The notes under the pieces are model-generated. The model had not been told where the DNA came from. It worked only from the letters and a program-made list of their open reading frames with translations, and made no database searches. The position numbers and the translations under genes were made by a program. DNA of 64,000 nt from Bittarella massiliensis (ex Durand et al. 2017) (GTDB lineage Bacteria; Bacillota; Clostridia; Oscillospirales; Ruminococcaceae): positions 124,001-188,000 of the forward strand of contig NZ_JABFCL010000001.1 in assembly GCF_017566145.1 (NCBI RefSeq), in the 5' to 3' direction. Shown here piece by piece: positions 55,050 to 63,171 of the stretch; positions within the stretch are counted from its first letter, which is position 1; every line of letters begins with the position of its first letter.

Positions 55050-55202
55050 AGGTGTTCCTCCTAATTTGTCCATTCGCGTTTTATCATACCATTTTTGTCT
55101 CTTTGCTTCAAGTTCCGGTTGTGAAGATTGTGAAAATTCGCAGAAAACCTTCCATCTTTTTTCCGGGTATACTATAATTGGAATTTATAAGGATGTGATT
55201 TT

Positions 55203-56339
55203 TTGAAACCGACACAAGACTTCAACTTCAAACGGTGGGTCTGGCCCATCACCTACGGCATTCTGCTCTTCTTCTTGCTGCAGAACATCGACCGCATCTT
55301 CAACCTGGCGGACGGGATGATGGGGCTACTCTCCCCCATTGTCATCGGCTTTTTCATCGCCTTTATCCTCAACATTCCCATGCGGGCCATCGAGCGGGGG
55401 CTGGTCAACCGCTTCCTCATCCGCAAGGAACTGCCCTCCCTGCGCCGCACCGTCTCCATCCTCTTAACGCTGCTGGCGGTGGCGCTCCTCTTCACCGTCA
55501 TCGTCCGCTACGTGGGCCCTCAACTCACCGACAGCGTGATGCTGCTGGGCCGGCAGATGCCCGGCTACATGAACGAGGTGCAAAAGTGGGTGACCGACAT
55601 CTCGCAAAACGTCGAACTGCCCGCCGAAGTGGCCACCAAACTCACCACCTACTTTAACGATGCCCTGCAGTGGCTGCTCAACTTCCTCACCGACTTTGTG
55701 CCAAAACTCATCGGCGGGGTGGTGGGCTTTGCCTCCAGCCTCATCAACGTCTTCATGGGGTTCGTCTTTGCCCTCTACATGCTCTTTAACAAGGAGAAGA
55801 TGGTGCGCGGGGTGAAAAAGCTCACCGCCGCCATCCTCCCCGAAAATATTTTCCACAAAGTACACGATGTGGCCTCTCTCACCAACAGCACCTTCAACGG
55901 CTACTTCACCGGCCAGCTCACCGAGGCCTTCGTCCTCGGCGGCCTCTGCTTTTTGGGGATGAGCATCTTCCGCTTCCCCTACGCCCCCCTCATCAGTGTC
56001 ATTGTAGGGGTCACCGCCCTCATCCCCATTCTAGGCGCCTATCTGGGGGCCATCCCCAGTGCCTTCCTCATCCTCATTGAAAGCCCCATCAAGGCCCTTT
56101 GGTTTGTCATCTTCATCGTCTGCCTGCAGCAGTTGGAGGGCAGTCTCATCTACCCCCGCATCGTGGGCTCCTCCATCGGCCTCACCGGCTTTTGGGTGAT
56201 GGCGGCCCTCATTGTGGGCGGCGGCGTTGCCGGGATCCCCGGGGTCATCATCGGCGTCCCCGCCTGCTCGGTCCTCTATACCCTCACCTCGAAAAAGACA
56301 AACGAGGTCCTCAAGAAAAAGCAGATGGACATCCGCTAA
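55203..56339 (+). CDS. AI-2E family transporter-like membrane protein
   Basis: 378 residues with 7-8 membrane segments, the PF01594 pattern: a large loop at about 115-185 and the final GxxxGIPGVIIGVPACSVLY segment. The family includes TqsA and YtvI-type proteins; substrates vary and autoinducer export is not assumed. The start is TTG at 55203 after AAGGATG, with a TATACT-like -10 box about 30 bp upstream. It diverges from miaB and is closed by a terminator. Confidence 0.87.
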   Translation: MKPTQDFNFKRWVWPITYGILLFFLLQNIDRIFNLADGMMGLLSPIVIGFFIAFILNIPMRAIERGLVNRFLIRKELPSLRRTVSILLTLLAVALLFTVIVRYVGPQLTDSVMLLGRQMPGYMNEVQKWVTDISQNVELPAEVATKLTTYFNDALQWLLNFLTDFVPKLIGGVVGFASSLINVFMGFVFALYMLFNKEKMVRGVKKLTAAILPENIFHKVHDVASLTNSTFNGYFTGQLTEAFVLGGLCFLGMSIFRFPYAPLISVIVGVTALIPILGAYLGAIPSAFLILIESPIKALWFVIFIVCLQQLEGSLIYPRIVGSSIGLTGFWVMAALIVGGGVAGIPGVIIGVPACSVLYTLTSKKTNEVLKKKQMDIR

Positions 56340-56351
56340 CTCCCGCCGGCA

Positions 56352-56390
56352 AAAGGCGCAGCCCCGGCCACGCGCTGGAGCTGCGCCTTT
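56352..56390 (+). terminator. Terminator downstream of the AI-2E family gene
   Basis: AAAGGCGCAGC with GCTGCGCCTTT (11 bp) around a 17-base loop, 12 bp after the gene. Confidence 0.7.
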
Positions 56391-56428
56391 GTCGTCCATG
56401 CAAATTTATAGAAAGGAACGATGATCTA

Positions 56429-57544
56429 ATGGCCAAGCCGCAAAAACAGGCGGCCGCCCTGTTGTTGGTTACCTACGCCGCCCTCTCCGCCTTTGTCGCC
56501 TGGCGCCTCTGGGCCGCCTTCCTGCCCCCGATCCCTCTGGCGGGCTATCTTGTGGGCTATCTCCTCCTCTGCGCCTGCCTGCCGGCGGGCTTCCTCCTCC
56601 CCCGCTCCAAATTCTCCAAGGGGCTGTGCATTCTCGGCGACTACTGGGTCAGTCTACAGATCGTGCTCGCCTTCTCCGCCCTGGCCGAATGGGTTCTCAC
56701 CGCCCTGACCTCCTGGCTGTTTGGGAATACCCTCTCCCCTCTCCTCCCCCTTCTCCTCTACGGGGCGGGGCTGGCGACCTTCCTCTATGGGGCCGTCCAC
56801 ACCCGAAATATCCGGGTGCAGACCTACCGCTGCCCAGTCGACAAGCCAAACATCCGGGGACGGCAGCTGCGCGTCGTCCAACTGAGCGATCTGCACCTGG
56901 GCAGCATCAACGATCTCCGCACAGTGCAGCGGATCGTCCACACCGTCAACGGCCTCTCGGCAGACATTGTCTGTATCACCGGGGACACCTTCACCGAGAA
57001 CACCCGCGAGGTATTTGAGCTCCAGGAAATCGCGACAGCATTTCGCGCGATAAAAAGCCGCTGGGGGGTCTTTGCCTGTTTGGGGAACCACGACGCGGGC
57101 TTTGAACTGCCCAATATGCTCGCCTTTTACCGGCAGGCGGGGGTCACCCTTCTCAAAGACACCTATTTACAGCGCGACGGCGTCACCCTGCTGGGCCGGG
57201 CGGATCGAACCCCGGGGGAGAACATTCGCTCCCAGCGGGCATCGGCCAGGGAGTGCCTGCAGGGCAGCTGTGGGGAGAACTTGATCCTCGCCATGGACCA
57301 CCAGCCCGGCGACCTGGAGGGGGCCGCGGAGGCGGGGGTGGACATCCTCCTCAGCGGTCACACCCACGGCGGGCAATTTTACCCCCTCAACCGGCTGATC
57401 CAAAGGGTCTTTCCCCACTATCGCGGCTGCAAGCGGGTGGGGACCATGTATGCAATTGTGAGCGCCGGCACCTGCACCCCTGTCCCCTATGTGCGCGCCA
57501 TCGGCAACTCTGAAATCGTCGTTGTTGAAGTCACCGGCCGGTAA
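56429..57544 (+). CDS. Membrane-anchored metallophosphoesterase (YkuE/YaeI type)
   Basis: 371 residues. Four membrane segments in the first 125 residues, then a calcineurin-like phosphoesterase: QLSDLHLGS, ITGDTFTE, CLGNHDAGF, and GHTHGGQF. Relatives act on UDP-diacylglucosamine or lipid phosphates; here the substrate is unknown. The ATG at 56429 overlaps a two-codon reading frame (ATG-ATC-TAA) that has the better-spaced ribosome site, as TAATG. Confidence 0.86.
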   Translation: MAKPQKQAAALLLVTYAALSAFVAWRLWAAFLPPIPLAGYLVGYLLLCACLPAGFLLPRSKFSKGLCILGDYWVSLQIVLAFSALAEWVLTALTSWLFGNTLSPLLPLLLYGAGLATFLYGAVHTRNIRVQTYRCPVDKPNIRGRQLRVVQLSDLHLGSINDLRTVQRIVHTVNGLSADIVCITGDTFTENTREVFELQEIATAFRAIKSRWGVFACLGNHDAGFELPNMLAFYRQAGVTLLKDTYLQRDGVTLLGRADRTPGENIRSQRASARECLQGSCGENLILAMDHQPGDLEGAAEAGVDILLSGHTHGGQFYPLNRLIQRVFPHYRGCKRVGTMYAIVSAGTCTPVPYVRAIGNSEIVVVEVTGR

Positions 57545-57549
57545 AATGC

Positions 57550-57587
57550 AAAAAGCGGCGCTCCCTTTGTGGGCAGCGCCGCTTTTT
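57550..57587. terminator. Bidirectional terminator
   Basis: AAAAAGCGGCGCT with AGCGCCGCTTTTT (13 bp), shared by the plus-strand phosphoesterase and the minus-strand DUF4097 gene. Confidence 0.9.
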
Positions 57588-57607
57588 CCCTGTCGGGGAA
57601 AGATCGT

Positions 57608-58747
57608 TTAGGACTGGGTAAAGGAGATGTCGATGTTGCCGTTGGTGGTGGCGCAGTAAAACTGTTTTTGCGCCCCTGTTCCACCGCTCTCGCCCAGGTT
57701 TGACTTGCCGTTGGTGGTGGTGCAGCGGTAGTTGTAATCGCCCTGGCCGCCCACAAAGCTGCCCTTGACCGAGGCGTTGGTGGTCTTGAAATTGGTGGTG
57801 GTGGCCTCCATCCGCTCAAACTCGACCCGGCCGTTTTTGGTGGTGGCGGTGAAGGTCTTGTCGCAGGAGATGCGCTCAAGCCGCACGGCGGCGTTGGTGG
57901 TCTCCACCGTTGCCACCCTCGCGCGGGAGTCCTCCAGGGTGAGGGTGCCGTTGGTGGTCTTGAGCCAGAGGGTCTCCCCCACCTCCAGGGCCCGGCCCTT
58001 GACGGTGCCGTTTTTGGTCTCGGCCTCCAGCCCGCCGCTGGCGGTGACGCTGTCCAGATCAATGGAGGAATTGGTGGTCTTCATCTCCAGCCGGCCCGCC
58101 TTGACCTGGGTGAGGTGCAGTGAGCCGTTGGTGGTGGAGAGGACGGCTGTTCCCGCCACCGACAGGTCGTCCAATTCGATGCGGGCGTTGGTGGTGGTGG
58201 CCTTCAACTGGGGCAGGGCGCAATTCTCCACCTCGATGGCGGCGTTGGAGGTATCCAGCGACAGGTCTTCCAACTGGCCTATTCCGCTGCAGTTGATACT
58301 GCCATTGGTGGTGCGCACCGAGAGCAGCTTCTGGTAGCCCTGGGGCACCCGCAGAACACAGCGGGTGCGGGCCTCGCTCAAGCCGCTGAACATCCCCGAC
58401 CAGACCTGTTTCAGCCAGTTGTAGTGTCGCTCGGTGTTGACGGTGCGCACCCGCAGCACCCCGTTCTCGTTTGATATTTCAAACTTGCAGTACTTGGTTT
58501 CGGTGTACTCGAGAGCGATCTCCTCCCCCTCGGCCGGGAGGATCTCCACCCGCCGGTTGCCCAGTTCCAGGCGAATCTCCTCCACTCCCGCCACTGGGGC
58601 GCTGTAGCTCTTCTCCTCGATCTCGCCGCTGGTGGCGTCCAGCTGCCAAACGTCGAATCCGACCATGGCAAAGGCGCCGCCCGCCAACAGGGCTCCAGCG
58701 ACACAGAGCGCCGCGGCGGCGATCAGCCAACCCCTAATGTGCTTCAT
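57608..58747 (-). CDS. DUF4097 beta-helix repeat surface protein
   Basis: 379 residues. A hydrophobic signal/anchor at 8-28, a short N-terminal domain, then twelve repeats from about residue 145, each around a T-T/S/K-N core (TTNGSI, TTNARI, TKNGTV and so on), 19-20 residues apart. This is the DUF4097 adhesin-like beta-helix pattern. It is probably exposed outside the membrane. The start overlaps the HAAS gene stop by 14 bp; it is the last gene of a padR-HAAS-DUF4097 operon. Confidence 0.85.
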   Translation of the reverse strand: MKHIRGWLIAAAALCVAGALLAGGAFAMVGFDVWQLDATSGEIEEKSYSAPVAGVEEIRLELGNRRVEILPAEGEEIALEYTETKYCKFEISNENGVLRVRTVNTERHYNWLKQVWSGMFSGLSEARTRCVLRVPQGYQKLLSVRTTNGSINCSGIGQLEDLSLDTSNAAIEVENCALPQLKATTTNARIELDDLSVAGTAVLSTTNGSLHLTQVKAGRLEMKTTNSSIDLDSVTASGGLEAETKNGTVKGRALEVGETLWLKTTNGTLTLEDSRARVATVETTNAAVRLERISCDKTFTATTKNGRVEFERMEATTTNFKTTNASVKGSFVGGQGDYNYRCTTTNGKSNLGESGGTGAQKQFYCATTNGNIDISFTQS

Positions 58748-59483
58748 TGACAGCAGCCCCCTTTCTCTTTTTCCCGATATTCCCTAGCCAACCAAAGAGG
58801 GCGCTACAGCCCTTCATCATGGCCCTTGCCAGCCCCCATCCCCCAAGGAAAGAGAGGATGGCAACCCCCGCAAACAACAGGCAGACCCCGATTTGAAAGG
58901 CCCCGATCACGGTGTTTTGCGCCAGCAGCGCAAAGGAGGGCACCAGGTAGATAAATCCCGCCGCCAAAAAGGCGAAGGACATGATAAACAGGGAGAGCAC
59001 CAACACCCACCCGACGAGGAGCAGGGCTAAAGCCACCATACCGAATGCCAGCGCCAAGGTCGCCCAGATGGGGCTGGTCACCGCCAGCAAGACGATCTTT
59101 AAGGTCTGGCTGCTTTCCTTCCGCCGGGGCGGCGGAGGCGGATAGGGCTGGCCGTAGGGCGGCGCGCCGTAACTTCCCACCGGGGGGGCGCCGTAGGACG
59201 GACGGGGGGCGGTAAAAGGCGCTTGTCCCCCCATTTGTGGGTGTGATTCGGCGGCCGAAGGCGCAGAGAGCTCCTTCTTGGCGCCCCCCTCGCTCTCGGC
59301 GATCAGTTTGTCGGCGATCTCCTCCACCGGGCCAAACTGGGCGATGACCTCCTCCTCGTCCATCCCCGCCTCCAACTTGTCGGCGATCATCTCGTTGTAG
59401 TAGTCCATGGCCATGTCCCGCTCGCCCTCTGGCAGCGGCGCGATCCTCTGGCGCAGGGCGTTCATAAACTCGTCCCGTCTCAC
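58734..59483 (-). CDS. DUF1700/HAAS-domain membrane protein
   Basis: 249 residues. The N-terminal HAAS domain (RDEFMNALRQRIAPLPEGERDMAMDYYNEMIADKLEAGMDEEEVIAQFG) is followed by a Pro/Gly/Tyr-rich linker and three hydrophobic segments (about 130-225). HAAS proteins accompany PadR regulators and envelope stress genes. The start is GTG at 59483, overlapping the padR stop as GTGA, with GGGGGAGG in front. Confidence 0.88.
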   Translation of the reverse strand: MRRDEFMNALRQRIAPLPEGERDMAMDYYNEMIADKLEAGMDEEEVIAQFGPVEEIADKLIAESEGGAKKELSAPSAAESHPQMGGQAPFTAPRPSYGAPPVGSYGAPPYGQPYPPPPPRRKESSQTLKIVLLAVTSPIWATLALAFGMVALALLLVGWVLVLSLFIMSFAFLAAGFIYLVPSFALLAQNTVIGAFQIGVCLLFAGVAILSFLGGWGLARAMMKGCSALFGWLGNIGKKRKGAAVNEAH

Positions 59484-59794
59484 AGTGCATCCTCCCCCAA
59501 AATATAGCAGTATATCCTCTTTAATTGTGGCCACTCCCCGGCGAATTCGCCCAGTCGGCGAATCCCCTCTTCAGTGATCTTATAGTATTTGCGCAGGCGG
59601 CCGTTGTGCGCCTGCGAATAGGTGGTGAGACAACCGCTCCCCTCCAGGCGCTTGAGGATCGGATAGAGAGTCGACTCCGACATCTCCACATATTCCGAGA
59701 GATCGCCTATGATTTTGTACCCGTATGAGTCTTCCTTTTTTAGGGCGGTGAGGACACACGCCTCCAGCAGCCCTTTTTTTAGTTGTACGTCGAT
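59480..59794 (-). CDS. PadR-family transcriptional regulator, apparent AUC start
   Basis: 104 residues. The PadR winged helix is clear (VQLKKGLLEACVLTALKKEDSYGYKIIGDL, STLYPILKRLEGSGCL, NGRLRKYYKITEEGIRRL). The family N-terminus begins M-N/D-VQLKKGLLE, and here that position is an ATC codon (59792-59794), 8 bases after AAGGAGGG. No ATG, GTG or TTG in frame gives the domain; the ATG next to the site is in another frame. So translation probably starts at AUC, or the locus carries a frameshift. It leads an operon with HAAS and DUF4097. Confidence 0.78.
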   Translation of the reverse strand: MDVQLKKGLLEACVLTALKKEDSYGYKIIGDLSEYVEMSESTLYPILKRLEGSGCLTTYSQAHNGRLRKYYKITEEGIRRLGEFAGEWPQLKRIYCYILGEDAL

Positions 59795-59816
59795 GGCTCA
59801 TCCCTCCTTACACATG

Positions 59817-59847
59817 ATACTATATTGTACATAGTATTCTTTGTCAA
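59817..59847 (-). promoter_or_regulatory. padR promoter with overlapping dyad operator
   Basis: Minus-strand TTGACA (59842-59847), 17 bp, and TATAGT (59819-59824). A dyad, ATACTAT and ATAGTAT separated by 7 bp (59817-59837), covers the -10 box and most of the spacer. This resembles PadR sites and suggests autorepression. Confidence 0.75.
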
Positions 59848-59872
59848 CCCTTTTTTCCCTCTTTTTTGAAGG

Positions 59873-59901
59873 TTGCAAAAAAATGAGGGATGGGGCATAA
59901 T
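59873..59901 (+). promoter_or_regulatory. Promoter of the GNAT gene
   Basis: TTGCAA (59873-59878), 17 bp, CATAAT (59896-59901), divergent from the padR promoter. Confidence 0.6.
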
Positions 59902-59955
59902 AAAGGGCGTTTGAAAAGAAGGGAATCAAATCCATATCGAGAAAGGGGAACTTCT

Positions 59956-60462
59956 GTGAAAAACCGCTTTGTCACCCCGGGGGGCGAGTTTGTCATCCGC
60001 CCCGCGCGGGAAGAGGACTGTCCGCTCATCCTCTCCTTTATCAAAGAGTTGGCCGAGTACGAGAAGATGGCCGACTCGGTGGAAGCCACCGTCGAGACCC
60101 TGCGCCGCTCCCTCTTTGAGCGGGGGGCCGCCCGCTGCGTCATCGGCGAGCTGGAGGGGGAGCCGGTGGGGTTTGCCCTCTACTTCTACAACTTCTCCAC
60201 CTTCGTCGGCAAGCCCGGCCTCTATTTGGAGGACCTGTTTGTCCGCCCCGCCCACCGCGGGCTGGGTCTGGGCAAGCTCCTGCTGCAATACCTGGCCAAC
60301 CTGGCACGGGAAGAGGACTGCGGCCGGATGGAGTGGTTCTGTCTGGACTGGAACGCCCCCTCCATCGCCTTTTACAAAAAGATGGGCGCCCGCCCGCTGG
60401 ATGATTGGACCGTCTTTCGCCTGGACGCCCAGTCCCTAGAGGGCCTCGCCTTTCCCCAGTAG
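59956..60462 (+). CDS. GNAT family N-acetyltransferase
   Basis: 168 residues. The acetyl-CoA loop VRPAHRGLGLGKLLLQYL is preceded by the strand LYLEDLFV; the C-terminal WNAPSIAFYKKMGARPLDDWTVFRL is typical of diamine/small-molecule acetyltransferases. The acceptor is unknown. The GTG at 59956 is 7 bases behind AAAGGGG. It diverges from padR. Confidence 0.88.
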   Translation: MKNRFVTPGGEFVIRPAREEDCPLILSFIKELAEYEKMADSVEATVETLRRSLFERGAARCVIGELEGEPVGFALYFYNFSTFVGKPGLYLEDLFVRPAHRGLGLGKLLLQYLANLAREEDCGRMEWFCLDWNAPSIAFYKKMGARPLDDWTVFRLDAQSLEGLAFPQ

Positions 60463-60482
60463 ACTTGCCCCCCAAAAGCGCA

Positions 60483-60512
60483 GCACCCCCTCAAAAGAGG
60501 GGGTGCTTTTTT
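60483..60512 (+). terminator. Terminator downstream of the GNAT gene
   Basis: GCACCCCCTC-AAAA-GAGGGGGTGC followed by six T residues. Confidence 0.93.
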
Positions 60513-60543
60513 GCCTTTCCGGCAGTTCGCCCCTGTGACAGGA

Positions 60544-60618
60544 TTGCCAAAATCGCACTTTTTTTGTATACTGTTTTCAAAAGACACCTCTGCAAGCCTT
60601 TTGGAACGGCTTGCAGAG
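60544..60618 (+). promoter_or_regulatory. Promoter and 5' hairpin of the lipoprotein gene
   Basis: TTGCCA (60544-60549), 17 bp, TATACT (60567-60572). A perfect 11-bp hairpin (60588-60598 with 60608-60618) lies at the start of the expected transcript, directly before the ribosome site. Confidence 0.7.
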
Positions 60619-60635
60619 AAGGGGGGGAGTCCACC

Positions 60636-61649
60636 TTGCCAAAACAGTCTGTTTCCACCCTGCGCCTGGTTGCCTGCCTGGTGGCCGCCTCTCTCCTGCT
60701 GGGCGGCTGCGCCGCCTTCTCCCCAGACGACAGCCCTCTCTCCTCCCCCATCCATGCGGCCGATCTGGGGATCGACATGGACTGCAGGGACCAGGGCCGC
60801 CTCACCGCCGGGGACAAAAACTACGTCTACGCCGCGGGCAAACTGGGCATCTACCAAATTGGCAGAGGAACGGCCAGCGGGGATTTGATCCTCCCCCTCT
60901 CCTCCCGGGCACAGCACCTCATCCGCTATCAAAAATATCTCTATTACCTGCAAGACGGCGCTCTTTTTGCCCTGGATTTGCAGACCCTCGCCGTCCACCC
61001 TCTGGGGATCGAGGCGCGGGACGCCTCCCTCCTCAAAGACGCCCTCTATATCACCGCCCCTGACGGCAGCGCCCGGCTGCTCTATCGGCTGCAAGACCCC
61101 CTCGCCCCAGCCCTGGAAGAGCAGGTGCCTGCCGACGAAGAGGCCAACTACCCCCACTTTTACACCGGCATTCTCAGCGGCTCTGCCGGCGTTGCCTACC
61201 GGGAGTGGGTGGACGAGAAAGAACCCCTCTCCCTGAAAGTCTCCCTCCTCTCGCCGGAGACGGGGGAGCTCTCTGCCCCGGTCACCCTGCCCGGCGGTCA
61301 GAGCGGCACTCACCTGGTCACCCCAAACGGCGTCTACTATACAGACAACGGCATCTACCAGGCCCCTTTCGGTGGAGGGAGAATGCACCTCACCGTCAGT
61401 CACTCGACCTTTCCCCTCTTCATCACCTGCGACAGCCAGTGGGTCTACTACATAGACGGCGCCAACTCTGAAAAAAGGGTCTACCGCCTGCGCTGGGAGA
61501 CGGTGGAAGAGATTCCCCGGTTGCGGGGAATCGACTCCTTTGAGATCATTTACAACTGGGTTTACTACTACGATGAATCGTCCGACCTCCTCTGCCGTTT
61601 TTACATGGGGCAGTCCGAGAGCGCTTTGCAGGTGGAGACAGAATTTTAG
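60636..61649 (+). CDS. Secreted lipoprotein, beta-propeller-like
   Basis: 337 residues. Signal peptide with lipobox LGGC near residue 24, so the mature protein is lipid-anchored outside the membrane. The rest repeats short YYL/YYT/YYID segments (YLYYLQDGALF, GVYYTDNGIYQA, WVYYIDGANS, WVYYYDESS), resembling DUF5050-type propeller repeats. No enzymatic motif is seen. The start is TTG at 60636 behind GGGGGAG. Confidence 0.78.
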   Translation: MPKQSVSTLRLVACLVAASLLLGGCAAFSPDDSPLSSPIHAADLGIDMDCRDQGRLTAGDKNYVYAAGKLGIYQIGRGTASGDLILPLSSRAQHLIRYQKYLYYLQDGALFALDLQTLAVHPLGIEARDASLLKDALYITAPDGSARLLYRLQDPLAPALEEQVPADEEANYPHFYTGILSGSAGVAYREWVDEKEPLSLKVSLLSPETGELSAPVTLPGGQSGTHLVTPNGVYYTDNGIYQAPFGGGRMHLTVSHSTFPLFITCDSQWVYYIDGANSEKRVYRLRWETVEEIPRLRGIDSFEIIYNWVYYYDESSDLLCRFYMGQSESALQVETEF

Positions 61650-61660
61650 AGGGGCCATTG

Positions 61661-61699
61661 AACAGAAAAGGCGGCTGAAAATCAGCCGCCTTTTCTGTT
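61661..61699. terminator. Strong bidirectional terminator
   Basis: An 18-bp perfect stem with a 3-base loop and T/A runs on both sides, ending the lipoprotein gene. Confidence 0.93.
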
Positions 61700-61781
61700 A
61701 TCCTCTTTCTCCAAAGGAACTTATTATTTAAAATTGATCCACCCCCCAGCTCCCTGTTTGCGCGGAAAACGCTGTTCCCCC

Positions 61782-62228
61782 CTAGGAGAACCGATACAGC
61801 GCACTTTCCCCCTCCCCACTTCGAGGGTTATTGACGTCGTGGGTCGCTGTGATATAGGGAAGCCCATCTCTTTTTATCTGTTCCACAAGGGCTTTTCCCG
61901 CCTCGGTCACAATGCCTTGGCGCCAAAATTCCTTTCGCAGGGCATAGCCAAAATCGTGGCTTTCACCCATATCCACCTCGATGTAGCCGATTGGGAAATC
62001 ATCGCTCTTCAAACAGATGGCATAGGCGTAGGCCCGAGGCCTCTTATAGTTGGCCGCATATCTCTCTTGATAAAAGGCCCTTGCGTCCGCCACACTTTTG
62101 GCGGGGAACCAGGGCAAAAAGGTATTGACCTCCTCGTCTTTTAAAAGCAGGTAGAGCGCCTCTATGTCCTCTCCTGTAAACTTTCTCAAAATCAGACGCT
62201 CCGTCTCCAAAACAGGGGTGTTTTCCAT
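61782..62228 (-). CDS. RimJ/RimL-type acetyltransferase, C-terminally truncated
   Basis: 148 residues. The N-terminal LETERLILRKFTGEDIEALYLLLKDEEV and the acetyl-CoA region ALRKEFWRQGIVTEAGKALV are typical. The protein follows the family as far as ATHDVNNPRSG and then ends in an unrelated GEGESALYRFS. Family members continue about 35 residues past this point. It is probably damaged by a frameshift or deletion. The ATG at 62228 follows GGGAGGG. Confidence 0.75.
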   Translation of the reverse strand: MENTPVLETERLILRKFTGEDIEALYLLLKDEEVNTFLPWFPAKSVADARAFYQERYAANYKRPRAYAYAICLKSDDFPIGYIEVDMGESHDFGYALRKEFWRQGIVTEAGKALVEQIKRDGLPYITATHDVNNPRSGEGESALYRFS

Positions 62229-62264
62229 ACCATGCCCTCCCAGTTCTTTACTGCGTCCCCTCAA

Positions 62265-62481
62265 AATTCGCCCATTGTGCGCCCGATCCTGTCAGGTGCC
62301 GGGGACTCCGACCTGCGGCGAGCAGCAGCGCCTTTACAACCCGCCAATTTTTTATCCTTAAAAATTGCAGTCTGAGGCCTCGAAGTCGCGGCAAACTGCT
62401 TTTTCCCGTCAAAAGAGCGCTGGCCGTCGGGGAAATGCGCCCTCACCCCTTTCCTTTGAACGCCTATTTTTTAAAAGAGCG
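62265..62481. other. Noncoding gap
   Basis: No recognisable gene, promoter or repeat here between the truncated acetyltransferase and the tRNA-Ser terminator. Confidence 0.5.
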
Positions 62482-62482
62482 C

Positions 62483-62512
62483 AAAAAAAGAAGCAACCAA
62501 ATCGGTTGCTTC
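62483..62512 (-). terminator. Terminator of tRNA-Ser
   Basis: GAAGCAACC/GGTTGCTTC stem followed on the minus strand by seven T residues. Confidence 0.92.
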
Positions 62513-62515
62513 TCG

Positions 62516-62609
62516 TGGCGGAAAGAGAGGGATTCGAACCCTCGAGACGGTATCACCGCCTACACGATTTCCAGTCGTGCGCCTTCGACCAGCTCAGCCA
62601 TCTTTCCGC
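62516..62609 (-). tRNA. tRNA-Ser (GGA)
   Basis: 94 nt including CCA, with the long variable arm of serine tRNAs. Acceptor GCGGAAA pairs with TTTCCGC; the anticodon loop CTGGAAA gives GGA. Confidence 0.96.
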
Positions 62610-62740
62610 ATATCGCAGGGCGCTCATTTATTATACCCATGGGTTTCCAAAAAATCAACCCCCTTTTTTTCATTTTCGCAAATAATTTGTCCCTTTGCGC
62701 CCACACTATCTGCAAAACCAAAATAGGGGGAAAAGGAATC

Positions 62741-63163
62741 ATGGACCAGAACACCGAACTGCTGGACTTTATCTATAAAAACACCGAAATGGGGCTCTCC
62801 ACCCTCGATCGGCTGGTGGGGATCGCCGAGGACGACCACTTCAAGGTCGCCCTCCTCACCCAGAAGGAGGAGTACCACAAAATCTTTGCCGAGGCCAAAC
62901 AGCTGGCCGGAGTGGAGCTGGAAAAGACCGGCGCCATGGCCAAATTCTCGGCCTACATGATGCTGGAGCTCAAGACCCTGGCCGACAACTCCCCCTCCCA
63001 CATCGCCGAGATGCTCATTCAGGGCAGCACCATGGGGGTGGTGGATATGACCAAGCGCCTCAAGGAGTACACCTGCGCCAGCGACAAGGTGCGCGCCCTG
63101 GCCCAAAAGCTGCTGGAGACCGAGCAGCAAAACATTGAGACCATGAAGGGATTTTTGCGCTAG
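62741..63163 (+). CDS. Small helical protein of unknown function
   Basis: 140 residues, almost all helical, resembling a four-helix bundle (NTELLDFIYKNTEMGLSTLDRL, YHKIFAEAKQLAG, SPSHIAEMLIQGSTMGVVDMTKRLKEY, LAQKLLETEQQNIETMKGFL). Similar proteins are common in Clostridia; no function is known. Some features recall ferritin-like proteins but the metal ligands are not evident. The ATG follows AAAAGGA. It converges on the lipase-like gene, 8 bp away. Confidence 0.75.
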   Translation: MDQNTELLDFIYKNTEMGLSTLDRLVGIAEDDHFKVALLTQKEEYHKIFAEAKQLAGVELEKTGAMAKFSAYMMLELKTLADNSPSHIAEMLIQGSTMGVVDMTKRLKEYTCASDKVRALAQKLLETEQQNIETMKGFLR

Positions 63164-63171
63164 AGGGCCGG

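Noticed and set aside
59580..59801. An ATG-started frame (SHRRTTKKR...) with the padR ribosome site
   Set aside because: The spacing is only one base, the product has no family match, and the PadR frame begins at the ATC seven bases later.
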